Below the pieces are notes generated by a model, which was not told the DNA's origin, made no database searches, and saw only the letters and a list, made by a program, of their open reading frames with translations. Below, piece after piece: positions 1-6,743 of a stretch of 21,916 nt of DNA. This stretch comes from Mageeibacillus sp. UBA3781 (GTDB lineage: Bacteria; Bacillota; Clostridia; Saccharofermentanales; Saccharofermentanaceae): contig DFFH01000032.1 of NCBI GenBank assembly GCA_002368805.1, positions 1 through 21,916 of the forward strand. The letters run 5' to 3'. A program made the position numbers and the translations under genes. Position 1 is the stretch's first letter. Each line of letters begins with the position of its first letter.

Positions 1-170
1 GTGCGGTCCACTTCCGATGGAAGGAACGGCTTTGCATGGGACGCAGTGATCTCTTCACCCAGTCCTCTGATTTCGATTCCCGCATAGCCAAGGTCATGGG
101 CCATCGGATAGATATCCTTCCAGGACCACTCGGGGCATGCCAGTGTAGAAAAAGCAAGCTTCATCGCCAT
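1..170 (-). CDS. Sugar-phosphate isomerase/epimerase, 5' part only
   Basis: The first 56 codons of a gene that runs off the left edge are present. The protein begins MAMKLAFSTLACPEW and continues with a helix and then the strand GYAGIEIRG. That is the usual opening of the xylose isomerase-like TIM-barrel family (sugar phosphate isomerases/epimerases, AP endonuclease 2 superfamily), where a hydrophobic first strand is followed by 'G(Y/F)xGIEIR'. The ATG at 168-170 is preferred because a GGAGG lies 9 bases upstream; a second ATG two codons later would be 15 bases away. The catalytic metal ligands would lie outside the window, so substrate cannot be assigned. The 247 bases to the next gene show no convincing promoter and only a weak CCTTC/GAAGG palindrome at 401-414. 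Confidence 0.75.
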   Translation of the reverse strand, partial: MAMKLAFSTLACPEWSWKDIYPMAHDLGYAGIEIRGLGEEITASHAKPFLPSEVDR

Positions 171-417
171 TTCGAAAAACCTCCGTCAAAAAAGCCGTGA
201 TACATCATTGCGGAATATCACAGCATAGGATTATTTAACGGGATTAGCATACACCCATATAAAAAGAAAAGGAACGGTTAAATTGCGCTTTGGGGCAAGA
301 AAGGCAAAAAAGCGAAAGAAAATGCAAACTCCTATGACCTTACGGGGTGGCGTTCCGTCTTTTCAGCGTGAAAAGAACTTGTCGGGAATACGAAGGCCGC
401 CCTTCCGGGGAAGGTCT

Positions 418-2286
418 TTAGACAGGTTTCGTCTCGAAAAGCACTCCTACCTCGTTTTCCAGGATCGGGCAGCCCCAGATATTTCCCTGTACGAAGTCGC
501 ACTGATACTTCGTGAGGATATCGAGCTGTCTTCTGTCATCGACACCTTCGGCGACGACCTTGATCTTCATCTGGTGCACCAGACCGATGATCGAGCCGAC
601 CATGAGGCGCTGGGCATTCTTGATCGGGAGCTCATCGACGAACGACTTATCGATCTTGAGTACATTGATCGGGAGCTGCTGGAGATAGTTCAGTGAAGAG
701 TAACCGGTACCAAAGTCGTCGAGTGCGACGGTAATACCCATCGCGGAGATCTCTTTTAATACTTTTACAGCATATTCCACATTGGAAACCATGACGGACT
801 CGGTAACTTCGAACTCGAGGTTCTTCGTATCGATGCCGGTCTTCTGGATGATGCGCTTGACGGACTGCAGGAACATCGGGCTCATCAGCTGGACAGCGGA
901 AATATTGACGGACATGACGCCGTCCCAGTTATATGTCTCCTTGATGCGGTTCAGCGTCAGGCACGCAGTCTCGAGGACCCACTCACCGAGCGGTACGATA
1001 AAGCCGACAGACTCGGCAACAGGGATAAACTCCGTCGGCGGAACTTCGCCGAATCTCTCGGAATTCCATCGGCAGAGTGCCTCGAATCCGCGGAGCTTTC
1101 TCTCCTTTATATCAAACTGCGGCTGGAAAGCGAGATACAGTTCCCTGTTCTTGATCGAGCTCAGGAGCTTGCTCTCGTACTTCATCTTGCGCATGATGTC
1201 GTCCTTCATCTCTTTTCTGAAGAACTGCACCATGTTCTTGCCGTATTCTTTTGCCTTATACATCGCGGTCTCCGCGCACTTGATCAGCTCGGCGGATGTC
1301 GTGCCGTCCTGCGGGAAGAAGGACACACCGAAGCTGGCGGTCACGGTGTACTCGGACTCTTCGATACTAAATGGCTTGGAGAGTGTATCTCTTAAATTCT
1401 CAACATAATTGAGCATGTCTTCGTCCGAGAACTGGCGCTGCACGATGATCGCAAACTCATCTCCGCCCCAGCGGCCGATCATGTCTTCCTGATCGATCGA
1501 GGAAGTCAGGCGGGATGCCGCGGACTGCAGCACCATATCACCGACCTTATGACCCATGGAGTCATTGATCGTCTTAAAGTTGTCGAGATCCACATAGATC
1601 AGGGCAAACGGCATATTCTTGTTTGAAAGGATACTGATCAGAAGATCCATACGGTCGGTGATCTTCACGCGGTTCGGAAGGCCGGTGACCGTATCGAAGT
1701 GGTTCATCTGGTAGAGACGTTCCTCATTCTCCTTCATCGCACGGTTATATTCCTTAAGAAGCGTATTCTGGCGCTTCGTCTCTTCTTCTCTCTTCTTAAG
1801 ATCGGTATTGGCCTGCTCGAGTTCCTCGGTCTTTGCGGCGACTCTCCCGATCTCCCGCGCCACGCGGCGGTTGTATGCCAGGATGATGCCGACGATGATC
1901 AGGCTCAGGATCGTTGTCGCCAGACCGTTCAGTGCGAAAGTATCATCGAACCGGATCATTGCCACGATCGTCGCGACGATCTGCAGTACCGACACTACGA
2001 TCACCGCATAGAAACCCTTGGTATTCAGGGACAGTACGATCAGGATCGAGAGCATGAGCTGAACGAGAGAAAAAACTCCGCGGAAAGGGACCAGGAAATC
2101 AAATGCGGAAACAGAACCGACTAGTGCATTTAATACAGCGAAAAGGAGAAAGAAAATCACATATGCGGCGATCTTCAGTGCAGCGAAACGCTGTTTCTCA
2201 GCAGGATGTAAATTGGTATCTACGAATCTTCCTATGAAGGATGATTCGTCCTCTTGAACTTCTCTGTTATCCATATCTTGCGCCAT
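418..2286 (-). CDS. Membrane GGDEF-EAL cyclic-di-GMP turnover protein
   Basis: The 622-residue protein has a short polar N-terminus, about four membrane segments (residues about 36-138), a charged coiled-coil linker (about 140-190), a GGDEF diguanylate cyclase domain and a C-terminal EAL phosphodiesterase domain. The cyclase signature RWGGDEF is intact at about 273-278. The EAL domain keeps EAL (about 402-404), VNIS, EVTES, DDFGTGYSSL, KID and VAEG, so both domains could be active on cyclic di-GMP. The inhibitory RxxD site before GGDEF reads DQED, so product inhibition is probably absent. The start chosen is the ATG at 2284-2286, with a purine-rich GGGAGTGGGGG upstream; in-frame TTG (2323-2325) and ATG (2302-2304) starts lack a comparable site. 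The gene is divergent from the HAD phosphatase. The signal sensed is unknown because no recognised extracellular sensor fold is visible. Domain identity is secure; the net direction of activity is not. Confidence 0.93.
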   Translation of the reverse strand: MAQDMDNREVQEDESSFIGRFVDTNLHPAEKQRFAALKIAAYVIFFLLFAVLNALVGSVSAFDFLVPFRGVFSLVQLMLSILIVLSLNTKGFYAVIVVSVLQIVATIVAMIRFDDTFALNGLATTILSLIIVGIILAYNRRVAREIGRVAAKTEELEQANTDLKKREEETKRQNTLLKEYNRAMKENEERLYQMNHFDTVTGLPNRVKITDRMDLLISILSNKNMPFALIYVDLDNFKTINDSMGHKVGDMVLQSAASRLTSSIDQEDMIGRWGGDEFAIIVQRQFSDEDMLNYVENLRDTLSKPFSIEESEYTVTASFGVSFFPQDGTTSAELIKCAETAMYKAKEYGKNMVQFFRKEMKDDIMRKMKYESKLLSSIKNRELYLAFQPQFDIKERKLRGFEALCRWNSERFGEVPPTEFIPVAESVGFIVPLGEWVLETACLTLNRIKETYNWDGVMSVNISAVQLMSPMFLQSVKRIIQKTGIDTKNLEFEVTESVMVSNVEYAVKVLKEISAMGITVALDDFGTGYSSLNYLQQLPINVLKIDKSFVDELPIKNAQRLMVGSIIGLVHQMKIKVVAEGVDDRRQLDILTKYQCDFVQGNIWGCPILENEVGVLFETKPV

Positions 2287-2332
2287 ATCTGCCCCCACTC
2301 CCATAGTAAATATACGCAATTCCAATTATGCA

Positions 2333-2363
2333 CGAAAAGCACTCAAAATACAGGTGCTTTTCG
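2333..2363. repeat. Perfect inverted pair of the GTGCTTTT motif
   Basis: CGAAAAGCAC at 2333-2342 and GTGCTTTTCG at 2354-2363 are exact reverse complements (10 bp) separated by 11 bases. The pair lies in the intergenic region of two divergent genes, so it is not placed as an end-of-gene terminator for either. It is made entirely of two copies of the dispersed motif. It could form a cruciform or RNA hairpin, or be a paired protein-binding site. Confidence 0.85.
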
Positions 2364-2400
2364 AAAAATGTTTGAAAACTGAAACATTCTATCTGCCTAA

Positions 2401-2409
2401 TGGTATAAT
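2401..2409 (+). promoter_or_regulatory. Extended -10 promoter of the HAD phosphatase gene
   Basis: TGGTATAAT is a perfect TATAAT with an upstream TG, the extended -10 form used by sigma-A. No good -35 box is seen at 17 bases; a TTGAAA at 2372-2377 is too far (26-base spacer). The leader to the ATG is about 44 bases and carries AGGAG at 2449-2453. Confidence 0.65.
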
Positions 2410-2459
2410 TTTTTTCATTAAGAGTAAATGCAAAGAATTTGATATTTTAGGAGAAAAAT

Positions 2460-3107
2460 ATGTTTTTACCGAAAGCCGCGATCTTCGATCTGGACGGAAC
2501 GCTTCTCGACTCCATGTGGGTCTGGAGGCAGATCGATGCTGATTTTCTGGCCGCCCACGGACATCAGATCACCCCTGATTATACCGATGCCATCAAGTGC
2601 ATGGGCTGGGAAGAGGGTGCCCGCTACACTATCGGCAGATACGGTCTTTCTGCAACTCCGAAGCAGGTCATCGAGGAGTGGTTCGATATGTGCGCGGACT
2701 ACTACCGCACGAAGATCACGATGAAACCGTTCGCGCGCGAGTACCTCGCTTTTCTGCATGAACACGGCGTCCCGATGGCGATCGCGACCTCGATGGAGCC
2801 GCAGCATAATATCGACATCATCCTGGATAAATACGAGCTTCGCCCGTTTTTCCAAAATGTCACCGTCTCCACGGAGGTCACCCGCGGCAAAGGTTTCCCG
2901 GATATTTATCTTCTCGCCGCTTCCCGCCTGGGAGTGGAGCCATCGGACTGCGCGGTCTTCGAGGATATCTTAGGCGCGATCCGCGGTGCCGCCAAGGGAG
3001 GATTCCAGACCGTCGGCATCTACGACACTGTTTCCGAAGGTGACTGGATGGATATAAAAGAAGAAGCGGACATCGCTGTCCGCTCCTGGAGAGACTTGAT
3101 CGATTGA
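2460..3107 (+). CDS. HAD-superfamily phosphatase (subfamily IA, beta-phosphoglucomutase-like)
   Basis: The 215-residue protein has the four HAD motifs in order: DLDGT with nucleophile D10 and general acid/base D12, the helical cap, motif II ATS (about 105), the motif III lysine in RGKGFPD (about 145), and the acidic motif IV FEDI (about 168). The cap and the 'PDIYLLAASRLGV' segment are typical of small IA enzymes that act on sugar phosphates or similar metabolites. AGGAG sits 6 bases before the ATG. It is transcribed alone and converges on the zinc-ribbon gene. The fold is certain; the exact substrate cannot be read from sequence. Confidence 0.9.
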   Translation: MFLPKAAIFDLDGTLLDSMWVWRQIDADFLAAHGHQITPDYTDAIKCMGWEEGARYTIGRYGLSATPKQVIEEWFDMCADYYRTKITMKPFAREYLAFLHEHGVPMAIATSMEPQHNIDIILDKYELRPFFQNVTVSTEVTRGKGFPDIYLLAASRLGVEPSDCAVFEDILGAIRGAAKGGFQTVGIYDTVSEGDWMDIKEEADIAVRSWRDLID

Positions 3108-3141
3108 TCCCGCGCCGCGAATCAGTTATTGATCCCGCGCC
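3103..3141. repeat. 14-bp direct repeat at the end of the HAD gene
   Basis: ATTGATCCCGCGCC occurs at 3103-3116 and again at 3128-3141, 25 bp apart. The first copy contains the last codon and stop of the HAD gene. This fits a small slipped duplication in the convergent intergenic space. A GAGCGC/GCGCTC inverted pair lies nearby (3179-3184 and 3197-3202), but no T-tract follows on either strand, so no terminator is claimed. Confidence 0.6.
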
Positions 3142-3200
3142 ACCGGCGATCTTCGCGCCGCAAATCACAATAGCTCGGAGCGCAGCAGGGGATCCGGCGC

Positions 3201-3755
3201 TCAGATAAATAACCGGATGATCCACCAGATCAGACTAAATGCCAATACCGCAAATACCACACGGATGACGATATAGATGATCATCGTGATCAGTCCGAGG
3301 ATCCATCCGACTTTCGCGATGTCTTTTTTCGGTCCGCCGCAGGCATGTCCGACGATACCGAGGATAAGCGCCAGGATACTGTTCAGAAGGAAAGGATTGA
3401 AGAAAATACTGATCATTCCAAAGATAAGCGCCAGCACACAGATGCCGTCATTGTCCGGTCTTCCCGGATTCTGAAGGTTCTCGGCATACGCCTGCCTGTC
3501 CTTATCATTCATCGGGAAAGTATTCGGAGTATTCTGCAGCGGCTTCGGCTCCGGGGTCTTACTTTCCGTATCCGGAGCAAAACTCTGCGCATTCTGATAT
3601 GAAGACGGGGCCGGCTGCGGGAGCGGCGGCACCGGCGGGAAACCGGAAGTTTGCGGCTCCGGCGTATCCGGAAAAACATCCAGTGCTTTTCCACATACTT
3701 TACAAAAGCGGGTGCCATCCTCGCTGACGTGTTTACAATACTTACAGATCGACAT
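3201..3755 (-). CDS. Zinc-ribbon membrane protein, DUF4190-like
   Basis: The 184-residue protein starts with a zinc ribbon (CKYC ... CKVCGKAL, residues about 4-23, two CxxC knuckles). A proline- and glutamine-rich linker (about 30-95) follows, then two or three hydrophobic segments (about 103-182). The GxxSxxFNP and 'LALILGIVGH' elements resemble the DUF4190 membrane unit often paired with an N-terminal zinc ribbon in Bacillota. Function is unknown; such proteins are thought to be small membrane components. The start is the ATG at 3753-3755; the nearby purine-rich AGGAA is very close to it. It lies 90 bases downstream of the DUF1846 gene on the same strand, with no clear terminator between, so partial cotranscription is possible. 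Confidence 0.8.
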   Translation of the reverse strand: MSICKYCKHVSEDGTRFCKVCGKALDVFPDTPEPQTSGFPPVPPLPQPAPSSYQNAQSFAPDTESKTPEPKPLQNTPNTFPMNDKDRQAYAENLQNPGRPDNDGICVLALIFGMISIFFNPFLLNSILALILGIVGHACGGPKKDIAKVGWILGLITMIIYIVIRVVFAVLAFSLIWWIIRLFI

Positions 3756-3845
3756 TTCCTACTATCTCATTTCTATCCGGGGGAAGAATACTATCGGATC
3801 CTACCTGTCCACGGCAGATCCGTCATCGCCCGGAATGGTTGAAAA

Positions 3846-5330
3846 TTATTTATTATAGAGTTTCTTCTTCGCGTACTCCGGCTCGCAGGTGATGTTGATG
3901 CCGAGTTTCCTGAAGACGCCCTCATCCACGCCGGAAAGGATCGTGGTCGAGTGCGCATCGCTGTGGCGGAGGTTATTGATCTGCTGCATTGCGAGCTCGG
4001 CAACCGGGTTCGTCGCAGCACTCATGGCAAGCGCGATCAGAACTTCATCCGTGTGCAGTCTCGGGTTATGGTTGCCCATGTGGTTGACCTTCAGATCCTG
4101 GATCGGCTCGATAACATTCGGTGAGATAAGCGGGATCTCATGCTGGATACCGCCGAGGACCTTGAGTGCATTGAGAAGAACGGCGGCTGAAGCGCCGAGG
4201 AATTCGGAATTCTTACCGGTCACGATCTGGCCGTCCGGAAGCTCAAGCGCGACAGCCGGACCATGCGTGGACTCCGCGCGGACGAGCGCTGCGGAAACGA
4301 CACGGCGGTCATTGACCTCGATACCGGACTTATTCATCAGCAGCTCGATCTTGCTGACGTCCTGACCCTCAGAAAGGCCCTGACGGACCATGCACTTCGC
4401 CTGGTAGTAGCGGCGGATGATCTCCTGCTTGCTGGCTTCACGGCATGCCTCGTCATCGACGATCGCAAAACCTGCCATATTAACGCCCATATCCGTCGGG
4501 CTCTTGTACGGGGACTCGCCATAGATCTTCTCGAAGATCGCGTTTACGACCGGGAAGATCTCGACGTCACGGTTGTAGTTAACGGTGGTCTCGCCATAGG
4601 CCTCGAGGTGGAACGGGTCGATCATATTTACATCGGCGAGGTCCGCGGTCGCTGCCTCATAAGCGATATTTACAGGATGGGTCAGCGGCAGGCTCCAGAT
4701 CGGGAAAGTCTCGAACTTCGCATATCCTGCTTTGATACCTCTTCTGTTCTCGTGATACAGCTGGGAGAGGCAGGTCGCCATCTTTCCGGAACCCGGGCCC
4801 GGAGCGGTAACAACGACGAGAGAACGTGTCGTCTCGATATATTCATTCTTACCATATCCTTCATCACTTACGATGAGCGGTACATTCATCGGGTAGCCCG
4901 CGATCGGATACTGCTTATATACCTTGATGCCCAGCTGGTGCAGTCTCTTAGCGAACTGCTCTGCCAGAGGCTGGTTCGTGTACTGGGTGATCGTGACAGA
5001 GCCGACATACAGTCCGATCTCGGTAAAAGCATCGATCAGGCGGAGCACTTCCTGGTCATATGTGATGCCGAGGTCACCTCTTCTTTTATTCTTCTCGATC
5101 GCATCCGCATTGATCGCGATGACGATCTCGACTTCATCCTTCAGCGCCATGAGCATCTTGACTTTGCTGTCCGGCTCAAAGCCCGGAAGAACACGGGAGG
5201 CGTGGTAATCGTCGAAGAGTTTTCCCCCGAATTCCAGATACAGCTTACCGCCGAATTTACCGATACGGTCACGGATCTTCTGCGACTGCATCTGCACGTA
5301 CTTTTCATTGCTAAAGCCTACTTTAAACAT
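3846..5330 (-). CDS. DUF1846 family protein (UPF0371)
   Basis: The 494-residue protein matches the length and features of the DUF1846 family: N-terminal GFSNEKYVQMQSQKI, a glycine-rich APGPGSGK segment (residues about 176-183) resembling a nucleotide-binding loop, FPIWSLPLTHPVN, and the conserved middle NMAGFAI. The family is widespread in Clostridia, Lactobacillales and Actinobacteria and has a solved structure, but its reaction is not established. No signal peptide or membrane segment is present, so it should be cytoplasmic. A promoter, a leader of about 115 bases and an intrinsic terminator lie upstream, which suggests regulation by premature termination. An AAAAGGGG site is 11 bases before the ATG. 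The family call is confident; the function is unknown. Confidence 0.92.
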   Translation of the reverse strand: MFKVGFSNEKYVQMQSQKIRDRIGKFGGKLYLEFGGKLFDDYHASRVLPGFEPDSKVKMLMALKDEVEIVIAINADAIEKNKRRGDLGITYDQEVLRLIDAFTEIGLYVGSVTITQYTNQPLAEQFAKRLHQLGIKVYKQYPIAGYPMNVPLIVSDEGYGKNEYIETTRSLVVVTAPGPGSGKMATCLSQLYHENRRGIKAGYAKFETFPIWSLPLTHPVNIAYEAATADLADVNMIDPFHLEAYGETTVNYNRDVEIFPVVNAIFEKIYGESPYKSPTDMGVNMAGFAIVDDEACREASKQEIIRRYYQAKCMVRQGLSEGQDVSKIELLMNKSGIEVNDRRVVSAALVRAESTHGPAVALELPDGQIVTGKNSEFLGASAAVLLNALKVLGGIQHEIPLISPNVIEPIQDLKVNHMGNHNPRLHTDEVLIALAMSAATNPVAELAMQQINNLRHSDAHSTTILSGVDEGVFRKLGINITCEPEYAKKKLYNK

Positions 5331-5383
5331 ACTGTTTCACGCCCCTTTTGCCGGAAGATATGCCTTCCGCCCTTGTTCTTTTA

Positions 5384-5424
5384 CAAATAAAAAGAGCTCC
5401 TCGCGAAGTTTTCTTGAGAAGCTC
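5384..5424 (-). terminator. Leader terminator (putative attenuator) of the DUF1846 gene
   Basis: On the minus strand the arms GAGCTTCTC and GAGGAGCTC (8 of 9 pairs) enclose a 13-base loop and are followed directly by TTTTTATTTG. The hairpin begins about 20 bases after the predicted transcription start and ends about 54 bases before the DUF1846 ATG, so it can only act on that leader. A smaller AGCC/GGCT hairpin precedes it (5428-5444), and a CGGAAG/CTTCCG hairpin follows (5352-5369), just before the ribosome binding site. No T-box sequence or recognised riboswitch core is seen. Confidence 0.7.
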
Positions 5425-5446
5425 GTCAGCCTTTTTCAACGGCTCT

Positions 5447-5474
5447 TTGCAATTATAACACATTTTGTTATGCT
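5447..5474 (+). promoter_or_regulatory. Probable dtd promoter
   Basis: TTGCAA (5447-5452) and TATGCT (5469-5474) are 16 bases apart, giving a leader of about 30 bases before the dtd ATG. TATATT at 5478-5483 is an alternative -10. The boxes overlap the opposite-strand DUF1846 promoter. Confidence 0.5.
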
Positions 5475-5479
5475 GTCTA
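5452..5479 (-). promoter_or_regulatory. Promoter of the DUF1846 gene
   Basis: On the minus strand a TAGACA -35 box (5474-5479) and a perfect TATAAT -10 box (5452-5457) are separated by 16 bases. Transcription would start near 5445. The promoter overlaps the divergent dtd promoter, so the two genes may compete for polymerase. Confidence 0.7.
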
Positions 5480-5511
5480 TATTACATTCCGTCAAAAAGG
5501 AGTACTTTTTT

Positions 5512-5970
5512 ATGCGTTTTCTGATCCAAAGAGTGACCTCCGCCAGAGTCGATGTCGAGGGCAAGACCGTCGGTGCGATCGACCAGGGATTCCTTGTTTT
5601 TATAGGAGTTAGTAATACAGATACGAAGGAGATCGCCGATGGCATGGTCAAGAAACTCATAGGTCTCCGCATCTTCCGTGATGAGGAAGGGAAAACAAAT
5701 AAAAGCCTCGCCGATGTCGGCGGCAGTCTCCTTCTCATCTCGCAGTTCACGCTCTACGCCGACTGCCACCACGGCAACCGTCCGTCATTCATCAATGCAG
5801 GTGCCCCGGATCTGGCCAATGATCTATACGAGTACATCATCGCATCCTGCAAGGCCGTGATCCCGAATGTGCAGACCGGTGTTTTTGGCGCGGACATGGC
5901 CGTTTCGATCGAGAATCAGGGGCCTTTCACGATTATCCTCGACAGTGAGGAGATCCTAAAGAAGAAATAA
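5512..5970 (+). CDS. dtd: D-aminoacyl-tRNA deacylase
   Basis: The 152-residue cytoplasmic enzyme hydrolyses the ester bond of D-aminoacyl-tRNAs and glycyl-tRNA(Ala), protecting translation from mischarged tRNA. Diagnostic motifs are the N-terminal MRFLIQRVTSARV, the active-site SQFTLYAD (about residues 77-84) and the cross-subunit element near the C-terminus, here NQGPFTI in place of the usual NxGPVT. The length is normal for the family. AGGAG lies 9 bases before the ATG. An upstream in-frame extension has no ribosome binding site and overlaps the promoter, so it is not used. The tRNA-Arg gene just downstream has its own promoter. Confidence 0.96.
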   Translation: MRFLIQRVTSARVDVEGKTVGAIDQGFLVFIGVSNTDTKEIADGMVKKLIGLRIFRDEEGKTNKSLADVGGSLLLISQFTLYADCHHGNRPSFINAGAPDLANDLYEYIIASCKAVIPNVQTGVFGADMAVSIENQGPFTIILDSEEILKKK

Positions 5971-6048
5971 CATCATCCGTCCCCCGGGCATTTTTTCCGA
6001 GTCATAAAGCCTGAGAACACCACTCCGGCCACCTTCATTCTTCTGCGG

Positions 6049-6077
6049 TTGAAAACCCCGGTTCAAATCGCTATAAT
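6049..6077 (+). promoter_or_regulatory. tRNA-Arg promoter
   Basis: TTGAAA (6049-6054) and TATAAT (6072-6077) are 17 bases apart, a near-consensus sigma-A promoter. It would start transcription about 7 bases before the mature tRNA end. Confidence 0.85.
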
Positions 6078-6090
6078 ACTTTCAGCGCAT

Positions 6091-6165
6091 GCTTCGATCG
6101 TTCAACGGATAGGACTGCAGTTTCCGGTACTGCCAATGCGGGTTCGATTCCTGCTCGGAGCGCCA
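6091..6165 (+). tRNA. tRNA-Arg (anticodon CCG)
   Basis: A complete cloverleaf can be drawn. The acceptor stem is GCTTCGA with TCGGAGC (7 pairs, one T-G). The D arm is GTTC/GGAC around a loop with GG. The anticodon stem is GCAGT/ACTGC with loop TTCCGGT (anticodon CCG, reading CGG). The T arm is GCGGG/CCTGC around TTCGATT. The discriminator base is G, and the CCA end is encoded. A strong promoter lies just upstream and a terminator just downstream, so this is a single-gene transcription unit. Confidence 0.95.
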
Positions 6166-6176
6166 ATTGAAAATTA

Positions 6177-6240
6177 AACGTCTCCATGCTCATGCCACGG
6201 ATCTCTCGTGATCTTGCTGCGCCGGAGACGTTTCTTTTTT
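6177..6240 (+). terminator. Intrinsic terminator after tRNA-Arg
   Basis: AAACGTCTCC (6177-6186) pairs perfectly with GGAGACGTTT (6224-6233), and TTTCTTTTTT ends the structure. The 37-base loop contains a smaller CACG/CGTG stem. It starts 12 bases after the tRNA and ends 24 bases before the NUDIX start codon. Confidence 0.88.
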
Positions 6241-6264
6241 CCCGGCAGGAAAGGATTTATCAGC

Positions 6265-6726
6265 ATGGGCTATATTATGGATCTTCGAAAAGTACTCGGC
6301 CACCGGCCGATCATCATCCCCGGCGCAGCAGTGCTTTTCGCAAATGAGAAAAACGAGATACTACTTCATGAGCGCGCGGACAACCATTACTGGGGCTATC
6401 CGGGCGGTTCGATGGAACTTGGCGAGAGCTTCGAGGAGTGTGCGAAGCGGGAGGCCTTCGAAGAATCCGGGCTGATCGCCGACAAGCTGGAGTTCCTCGA
6501 TCTGGAGTCCGGCGAATCGACGCACTACATCTACCCGCACGGCGACGAGATCTACGTCGCGGGCGTTCTCTACCTCTGCCGGGAGTACCACGGCGAGCTG
6601 AAGATACAGGAAGAGGAGGTCGTCCGGCAGCGTTTCTTCGCTGAGGACGAACTCCCCTACCCGATGGATCCGATGAATGAAGTTTTTATCAGAAAGGCGT
6701 TCCGCATCCTAAAAGGCGAGGCCTAG
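6265..6726 (+). CDS. NUDIX hydrolase
   Basis: The 153-residue protein carries a perfect NUDIX box (Gx5Ex7REUxEExGU) at about residues 50-72, containing GESFEECAKREAFEESGL; the family cleaves nucleoside diphosphates linked to another moiety. Strands before the box (HRPIIIPGAAVLFANEKNEILLHERADNHYWG, quoted here only as the region about residues 12-43) fit ADP-ribose or nucleotide-sugar type enzymes, but substrate is not decided by sequence. The ATG at 6265 is chosen because GGAAAGGA lies 9 bases upstream; longer in-frame starts fall inside the tRNA terminator. The gene converges on the YhgE-like gene with only 17 bases between stop codons, and that gap holds one GTGCTTTT copy. Confidence 0.93.
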   Translation: MGYIMDLRKVLGHRPIIIPGAAVLFANEKNEILLHERADNHYWGYPGGSMELGESFEECAKREAFEESGLIADKLEFLDLESGESTHYIYPHGDEIYVAGVLYLCREYHGELKIQEEEVVRQRFFAEDELPYPMDPMNEVFIRKAFRILKGEA

Positions 6727-6743
6727 GAAAAAGCACTTTCCCG

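Noticed and set aside
283..696. Plus-strand open frame in the left intergenic region
   Set aside because: Most of it is the complement of the EAL domain; its unique N-terminal part has no ribosome binding site and low-complexity Lys/Arg content.
5352..5457. T-box riboswitch upstream of DUF1846
   Set aside because: No T-box sequence (TGGNACC) or specifier-stem layout is visible, and the leader is too short.
5971..6048. Terminator after dtd (CCCGGG followed by TTTTTT)
   Set aside because: The CCCGGG is a palindrome with no loop, and no longer stem could be drawn.
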